Shown one piece after another: positions 59,712 through 64,000 of a DNA stretch of 64,000 nucleotides. The translations under genes and the position numbers were made by a program. Positions within the stretch are counted from its first letter, which is position 1; the number at the start of each line of letters is the position of its first letter. The notes under the pieces were generated by a model that made no database searches, was not told the origin of the DNA, and saw nothing but the letters and a program-made list of their open reading frames with translations. The stretch comes from Verrucomicrobiota bacterium (GTDB lineage: Bacteria; Verrucomicrobiota; Verrucomicrobiia; Chthoniobacterales; Chthoniobacteraceae), in contig VFJQ01000057.1 of assembly GCA_009885995.1 (NCBI GenBank), positions 1-64,000 on the forward strand. Reading direction: 5' to 3'.

Positions 59712-61115
59712 ATGAAATCGCTCCGCATGTTCCTTCCGTTCGTCGTGCTCGCCGTCGCGCTCGCGGTTCATTCCTTCGCCGCCGAGGAAAAAGCCGACCC
59801 TGGACCGAAGCCCACGCCGGAGGAGGAGAAAGCGTATGCCGATCTCACGAAGCGCGGTGCCTCGGCGCAGCCCGTCGCGATCGGTGCGAACTGGCGATAC
59901 GTGAACTTCCGCGGCGTCGAGAAGCCGGACGCGGCGCTCTTCGCGCTGCTCAAGCCGTGCTCGCTCGTCGTCGAACTCGATCTCGCTGGCGTCACGCTGA
60001 CCGACGCCGATCTCGCAAACATCGCCGGCTTGAAAAACCTGCGCCGCCTCAGCCTCGCGCGCACTGCGGTGAGCGACGCGGGCCTCCCGCATCTCAAGGA
60101 CCTCGCGCAACTCGAGTCGCTGAATCTTTTCCAAACGAAGGTGACCGACGCCGGGCTCGCGCAACTCGGTGGGCTGAAGAACTTGAAGCGGCTCTATGTC
60201 TTCGAATCGAAAGTCACCGAGGCCGCGGCGAAGACTTTCGAGAAAACGGTGGCGGGTTTGAAAGTGGACACCGGCTGGAAGCTCCCGCCTGCCACTCCCG
60301 CGCCCGCGCCCGTCGCTGCCGCTCCGAAGCCCGCGACACCGGCTCCGAAAGCAGCGACGCCCGCACCGAAACCCGCGACTCCCGCGCCCGCGCCGAAGAT
60401 CGCCGGGCCTGGGCCGAAGCCGTCCGCGGAGGAGGAGAAAGCGTATGCCGAACTCACCAAGCGCGGCGTTTCCGCCGACCCGCTCGCGGCGGGGATCAAC
60501 TGGCGCTACGTGAACTTCCGCGGCGCTGAGAAGCCGGACGCGGCGCTCTTCGCGCTGCTCAAGCCGTGTTCGCTCGTGGTCGAGTTGAACCTCGCGGGTG
60601 TGCCGGTCGGCGAGGCGGACCTCGCGAATCTCGCCGGATTGAAAAACCTGGAGAAGCTGAACCTCTCTCGCTCCACCGTGCCGGACGCCGCGCTCGCGCA
60701 ACTCAAGAGCCTCACCGGGCTCGAGTCGCTGAATCTCTTCGGCACCGCGATCACCGACGCCGGGCTCACGCACTTGCACGCGCTCAAGCAGCTCAAGCGC
60801 GTCTATCTCGCCGAGACGAAAGTGACCGACGCGGGAGTGAAAGCGCTCCAGCAGGCCGTGGCCGGCGTGAAGATCGAGCGTGCGCCCGCCTTGCCGCCGC
60901 CTGCCCCGGCGCCGAAGCCGGAGGAAAAGAAAGCCACGCCGACTCCCGCGCCGAAACCCGCTGCACCCGCCGCGAAGCCCGAGGAGAAAAAAGCCGAGGA
61001 AAAGAAGCCCGCGCCTGCGCCTGCGCCTCCCGCCGCGCCGAAACCGCCGGAGCCGAAGCCCGCGACTCCGCCGGAGAAGCCTGCTGAAAAGAAGGACGCC
61101 GCCGCGGCGAAGTAA
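59712..61115 (+). CDS. exported protein with duplicated leucine-rich domain and Pro/Ala linkers
   Basis: The 467-residue product begins with a signal peptide (MFLPFVVLAVALAVHSFAA). It then has two copies of a ~155-residue module: NWRYVNFRG(V/A)EKPDAALFALLKPCSLVVEL, followed by leucine-rich repeats (L-x-x-L-x-x-L-x-L-x-x-T-x-V-x-D-A-G-L). Each module is followed by an Ala/Pro/Lys-rich linker, and the C-terminus is an 80-residue KPEEKK/PAPAP tail. The two modules are about 70% alike, so the gene arose by internal duplication. The function is unknown; the LRRs probably bind a protein or glycan in the periplasm. Confidence 0.8.
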   Translation: MKSLRMFLPFVVLAVALAVHSFAAEEKADPGPKPTPEEEKAYADLTKRGASAQPVAIGANWRYVNFRGVEKPDAALFALLKPCSLVVELDLAGVTLTDADLANIAGLKNLRRLSLARTAVSDAGLPHLKDLAQLESLNLFQTKVTDAGLAQLGGLKNLKRLYVFESKVTEAAAKTFEKTVAGLKVDTGWKLPPATPAPAPVAAAPKPATPAPKAATPAPKPATPAPAPKIAGPGPKPSAEEEKAYAELTKRGVSADPLAAGINWRYVNFRGAEKPDAALFALLKPCSLVVELNLAGVPVGEADLANLAGLKNLEKLNLSRSTVPDAALAQLKSLTGLESLNLFGTAITDAGLTHLHALKQLKRVYLAETKVTDAGVKALQQAVAGVKIERAPALPPPAPAPKPEEKKATPTPAPKPAAPAAKPEEKKAEEKKPAPAPAPPAAPKPPEPKPATPPEKPAEKKDAAAAK

Positions 61116-61121
61116 GCGCGA

Positions 61122-61685
61122 CTAGCCCGCGCTACCGCCGCAGAGCCGCACGGGCGCGACCTCGATGGAGCGCTCGCCGGCGCTCATCCAGATCGCGCCG
61201 TCCTGCACGGTCACGTTGAGCTGCATCGAGCGCTGTGCCAGCGCCGCGAGCGCCGCGCTTTGGTCCGCGGGGATTTGCCACACGGTCAGATTGCGCGCGC
61301 GGGTCAGCTTCGTTTCGATGCCGCGCCACCACGTGGGCGTGCTCGCGCTGTAGCTGAAGACGCTCACGCGATCCACACGCGAGGAGACGCGCAGCAGCCG
61401 CTTTTCGTCGGGTTGGCCGACTTCGATCCAGTGGACGATCCGGCCGGTGAAGTCCTTCTGCCACAGCCCAGGCTCGTCCGCCTCCCAGAGATCCTTCGCA
61501 AATTCCAGCGGCCCGTGATCGGTGTCGGCGGGGACGCTCAGCGCAAAGGCGAGGAGGCGGATGAGCAGGCGCTCGTCCGTCTCGGACGGGTGTCGCGCGA
61601 TCGTGATGGGGAAGTCGCCATACACCCCTCGGTCGATGTCGGAGAGCTGGAGGTCTGCTTTATAGATGGTGGCTTTGAGCGCCAT
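61122..61685 (-). CDS. yaeQ: YaeQ family protein
   Basis: The 187-residue product matches YaeQ throughout: MALKATIYKADLQLSDIDRGVYGDFPITIARHPSETDERLLIRLLAFAL, the GLWQKDFTGRIVHWIEVGQPDEKRLLR core and the C-terminal LNVTVQDGAIWMSAGERSIEV. YaeQ has a PD-(D/E)XK-like fold and unknown function. It is convergent with the leucine-rich gene. Confidence 0.92.
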   Translation of the reverse strand: MALKATIYKADLQLSDIDRGVYGDFPITIARHPSETDERLLIRLLAFALSVPADTDHGPLEFAKDLWEADEPGLWQKDFTGRIVHWIEVGQPDEKRLLRVSSRVDRVSVFSYSASTPTWWRGIETKLTRARNLTVWQIPADQSAALAALAQRSMQLNVTVQDGAIWMSAGERSIEVAPVRLCGGSAG

Positions 61686-61763
61686 GCGCGCACCGATAGC
61701 CCATCGTGCCTCGCGCGGAAAACGTCATTGTCGCCCATGCTCCGCATTTGTTTCGCTGCGTCC

Positions 61764-62978
61764 ATGCAACTCGCGATCATCGGCGGCGGACCGGCTGGCT
61801 TACGCGCGGCGGAGATCGCCGCGAGTGCCGGCGTGTCGGTGACGGTCTTCGAGGCGAAGGCGTCGGTCGGGCGGAAACTTCTCGTCGCGGGCAAAGGCGG
61901 ACTGAACCTTACGAACGCGGAGCCGCTGGAGCGATTCACCGCGCGCTATTCGGGCGGTCCGTGGGAGGAATTGCTCGCGGAGTGCGATGCGGAGGCGTTG
62001 CGCGCGTGGGCGGCGGGGCTCGGAGTGGAGACCTTCGTGGCGTCGAGCGGGCGTGTGTATCCGCGCGAGCTGAAAGCCGCGCCGTTGCTGCGGCGGTGGG
62101 TGCAGCGGTTGCGCGGGCTCGGTGTGCAATTCGCTGTGCATCATCGCTGGGTTCCTGGTGGAAGCGGCGCCTCGCCGCTTCAGCGCGCACGAAGCGGCGA
62201 GGGCGCCGCTTCCACCCTGCACTTCGCCACGCCGGATGGACCGCGCACCGTCGAGGCCGACGCGGTGATCCTCGCGCTCGGCGGCGCATCGTGGCCGGAG
62301 ACGGGCTCGGATGGCGCGTGGACTTCGATCCTCGCGACGATGGGTGTGGAGGTCGCACCGCTCGTGCCGGCGAACTGCGGATGGGAACTCGCGTGGCCGC
62401 CCGACGTGCTCGCCGTCGCGGAAGGGCAGCCGCTCAAGAACATCGTCGCCCGCGCCGGTGGGATCGAGGCTGGGGGCGAACTGCTCGTGACGCGTTACGG
62501 CCTGGAAGGCGGCGCGCTCTACGCGCTCGGTCCCGTCTTGCGTGCGATGGCGGAGCCGATGATCGAGATCGATTTCAAGCCCGCGTTCAACGCAGCGCAG
62601 CTCGCCGCGAAGCTGCCGCCCGCCGAGCGCGTGACTCTCCTCGAAGCCGCGCGCTGCTGGCGTCTCGACGAAGCCGCGACCTCCATCCTGCGCAGCACCG
62701 CGCCGCTTCTCGCCCCGCCCGCCGACCTCGCCGCCGCGGTGAAGCACTGCCGCCTGCGCCTCACCGGTCCGCGCCCGCTCGCCGAGGCGATCTCCACTGC
62801 GGGCGGCGTGCGCTGGAGCGCGCTCGACGATTCGCTGATGCTGCGCGCACTGCCCGGCGTCTTCGTGGCGGGTGAGATGATCGACTGGGAAGCGCCGACC
62901 GGCGGCTATCTCATCGCGGGCTGCTTCGCCACCGGCACGCGCGCGGCGCGTGGCGCCGTCGAGTGGATGAAGCGCTAG
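61764..62978 (+). CDS. BaiN/HI0933-type flavoprotein (TIGR03862-like)
   Basis: The 404-residue protein starts MQLAIIGGGPAGLRAAEIAASAG with the dinucleotide-binding fold. It continues with the family motifs VGRKLLVAGKGGLNLTNAEP, SSGRVYPRELKAAPLLRRW, DAVILALGGASWPETGSDG and the C-terminal GVFVAGEMIDWEAPTGGYLIAGCFATG. Members are FAD-binding reductases of mostly unknown substrate. A palindromic repeat is inserted in frame after HHRWVP (62157-62216). The TAG stop is part of the CTAG end of the element at 62975. Confidence 0.88.
   Translation: MQLAIIGGGPAGLRAAEIAASAGVSVTVFEAKASVGRKLLVAGKGGLNLTNAEPLERFTARYSGGPWEELLAECDAEALRAWAAGLGVETFVASSGRVYPRELKAAPLLRRWVQRLRGLGVQFAVHHRWVPGGSGASPLQRARSGEGAASTLHFATPDGPRTVEADAVILALGGASWPETGSDGAWTSILATMGVEVAPLVPANCGWELAWPPDVLAVAEGQPLKNIVARAGGIEAGGELLVTRYGLEGGALYALGPVLRAMAEPMIEIDFKPAFNAAQLAAKLPPAERVTLLEAARCWRLDEAATSILRSTAPLLAPPADLAAAVKHCRLRLTGPRPLAEAISTAGGVRWSALDDSLMLRALPGVFVAGEMIDWEAPTGGYLIAGCFATGTRAARGAVEWMKR
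62157..62216. repeat. translated palindromic element (family B), copy 2
   Basis: Arms GGTGGAAGCGGCGCCTCGCC and the matching GGCGCCGCTTCCACC side enclose an 11-bp loop. The element is 60 bp, a multiple of three. It reads GGSGASPLQRARSGEGAAST, sharing the first eight residues with copy 1 (GGSGASPL) in the same frame. It sits in a surface-type loop of the flavoprotein between two conserved motifs, where the family normally has a short turn. Confidence 0.88.
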
Positions 62979-63125
62979 GGCGTGTTTGTAAATTGAGCGA
63001 ACAGGTAGGGACGGCTGTCCTCAGCCGTCCGCGTGGAGTGAATGCGCCTGCGTCGCGCTCACTCCGGACCGCTGGGGACAGCGGTCCCTACCCGTCCTGC
63101 GGATGAATTTACAAACACGCCCTAG
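62975..63125. mobile_element. 151-bp MITE-like element with CTAG target duplication
   Basis: Ends are CTAG-GGCGTGTTTGTAAATT and the exact reverse complement, 20 bp each. If CTAG is the duplicated target, the inverted ends are 16 bp. Inside lies a family A double hairpin (about 63006-63091) interrupted by 33 bp that form another arm (GGAGTGA.../...TCACTCC). The left CTAG gives the TAG stop of the flavoprotein gene and the right CTAG gives the TAG stop of the convergent gene, so the element is a shared 3' end and possible bidirectional terminator. Confidence 0.88.
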
Positions 63126-64000
63126 CGCAAGATGCGGCCGAGCGCCTGCGCGCGGGCATCGCCTTCGACGAGGGTCGGGCAGAGCCAGCCGCCTTCGTCG
63201 AATTCATTCCACGCATAGGTGATCACGGCTTGGGCGGGGCAGGCGTCGCGGTGCTCGCGGACCCATGCGACGGCGGTGGCGATGTGCGCGGCGACTTGCT
63301 CGGGTGTGGCTTGCTCGTAGTAGCGGTCCATGGTGCCGCCGAAGTTTTCCCACGGCACGGGATTCTGCACGCGCGGGCGGCGATCCCAGCCGGCCATGGT
63401 GAGCGGGATGACGGGGCTGCCAGAGGCATGCTGGATTTCCCAAAAGCTCTCGAGGTCGCCGGTGAGCTTGCTGTAGCGCGCGCGGGCGTCACCGAGTTGG
63501 AAGGCATAGGCGCTGATGGCGTCGAGACCGGCGGCTTCGCGGAGCGCGTGGGCGCCGTTCACGTCGTAGGTCATCACGGCGGTATAGGGCGCGGGTAGGC
63601 CGCGAGCTGCTGCGGCGGTCTTCAGTGCTTCGATGACTTCGCGGAAGCCGGCGGGGCCGCCCCAGTTTTTCTCGAGGTCCTCGGTCTGGTGGTGGAGGAA
63701 GTAGAAGAGCGGGCGGTCGCCGGCGACGCGTTGGTAGCCGGGCTCGGCCATGAGCTTGGCGAAGCGCTCGGCGAGGGCTTGCACGTTGCCACGATGCCAG
63801 CGGGCGGTCTCGCTAATCATGCAGAAGTGGACGTCGGCGCGGTGCGGGTTGGCGAGGTAGAGATCGAGGCCGCGCGTCATCGCGTCGGTCTCGTCGTAGG
63901 CGAGGAAGGCCCAGTAATCGAGGTGCGCAGTTTTCGCGGCGGCGATCTCGGCGGTCATCACTTCGGGCGTGTCGCCGCGCAGATCGATGGAGCCGTCGTC
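63122..64000 (-). CDS. GH99-like/WbsX-type glycan-active protein, 5' end outside the window
   Basis: At least 292 residues are present, and the frame is open to the window edge. The sequence has the (beta/alpha)-barrel elements of the glycoside hydrolase 99-like/WbsX family: HLDYWAFLAYDETDAMTRGLDLYLAN, FYFLHHQTEDLEKNWGGPAGFREVIEALK, SPVIPLTMAGWDRRPR and the end motif VITYAWNEFDEGGWLCPT with the likely catalytic Glu. It probably acts on a mannan or surface glycan. Its TAG stop lies in the right CTAG of the MITE-like element. Confidence 0.78.
   Translation of the reverse strand, partial: DDGSIDLRGDTPEVMTAEIAAAKTAHLDYWAFLAYDETDAMTRGLDLYLANPHRADVHFCMISETARWHRGNVQALAERFAKLMAEPGYQRVAGDRPLFYFLHHQTEDLEKNWGGPAGFREVIEALKTAAAARGLPAPYTAVMTYDVNGAHALREAAGLDAISAYAFQLGDARARYSKLTGDLESFWEIQHASGSPVIPLTMAGWDRRPRVQNPVPWENFGGTMDRYYEQATPEQVAAHIATAVAWVREHRDACPAQAVITYAWNEFDEGGWLCPTLVEGDARAQALGRILR

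Overview
The window is high-GC bacterial chromosome, most likely Verrucomicrobiota (Chthoniobacter/Spartobacteria-like). The support is a lexA gene with a TGTTC-N4-GAACA box at its start codon (the LexA motif I recall for this phylum), a PSD1-type DUF1549/DUF1553 cytochrome protein paired with a cytochrome-WD40 protein, PEP-CTERM proteins, a pseudopilin with the H-X9-DG motif, and many PQQ-type beta-propellers. Planctomycetota share several of these families, so the phylum call is an inference.

Left flank (1-13.9 kb): small oxidoreductase and cupin genes, a ceramidase-like hydrolase, a TolC channel, a PQQ-like propeller, a pseudopilin/PEP-CTERM gene cluster, lexA, a sugar nucleotidyltransferase, tRNA-Gln(CTG), a Nudix-like protein, a PilT ATPase and a broken glycosidase-like gene.

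Island (13.92-37.0 kb): a 48-bp direct repeat made of the 3' part of tRNA-Pro(CGG) bounds about 23 kb. A divergent tyrosine integrase lies just inside the left end. It is followed by small co-oriented cargo genes, three double zinc-ribbon membrane proteins, an HTH regulator with a palindromic operator, a SymE-like toxin, an excisionase-like protein, a DUF3987 primase/helicase-like protein, a serine recombinase beside a 23-bp inverted repeat, and an HNH nuclease. The right half carries GC-rich, host-like cargo: DUF6799, BON and glycine-zipper stress proteins, then a KaiC-like ATPase with a hybrid histidine kinase. A truncated second copy of the DUF3987 gene precedes the intact tRNA-Pro. This suggests a composite of two related elements.

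Right flank (37-64 kb): a cytochrome-WD40 plus PSD1 pair, a three-gene oxidation operon (TIM barrel-LamG-PQQ-cytochrome c fusion, GMC oxidoreductase, gluconate-dehydrogenase subunit 3), a three-gene sensory operon with ATGA overlaps, a rhomboid protease, a Ski2-like helicase, glnS, a duplicated leucine-rich protein, yaeQ, a flavoprotein and a partial GH99-like gene.

The most unusual observations are small palindromic elements. One 60-62 bp family lies inside two unrelated genes and is translated in the same frame. Others are bounded by CTAG/TTAG target sites and supply the TAG stop codons of neighbouring genes. Coordinates of short sites were counted by hand and may be off by a base or two.
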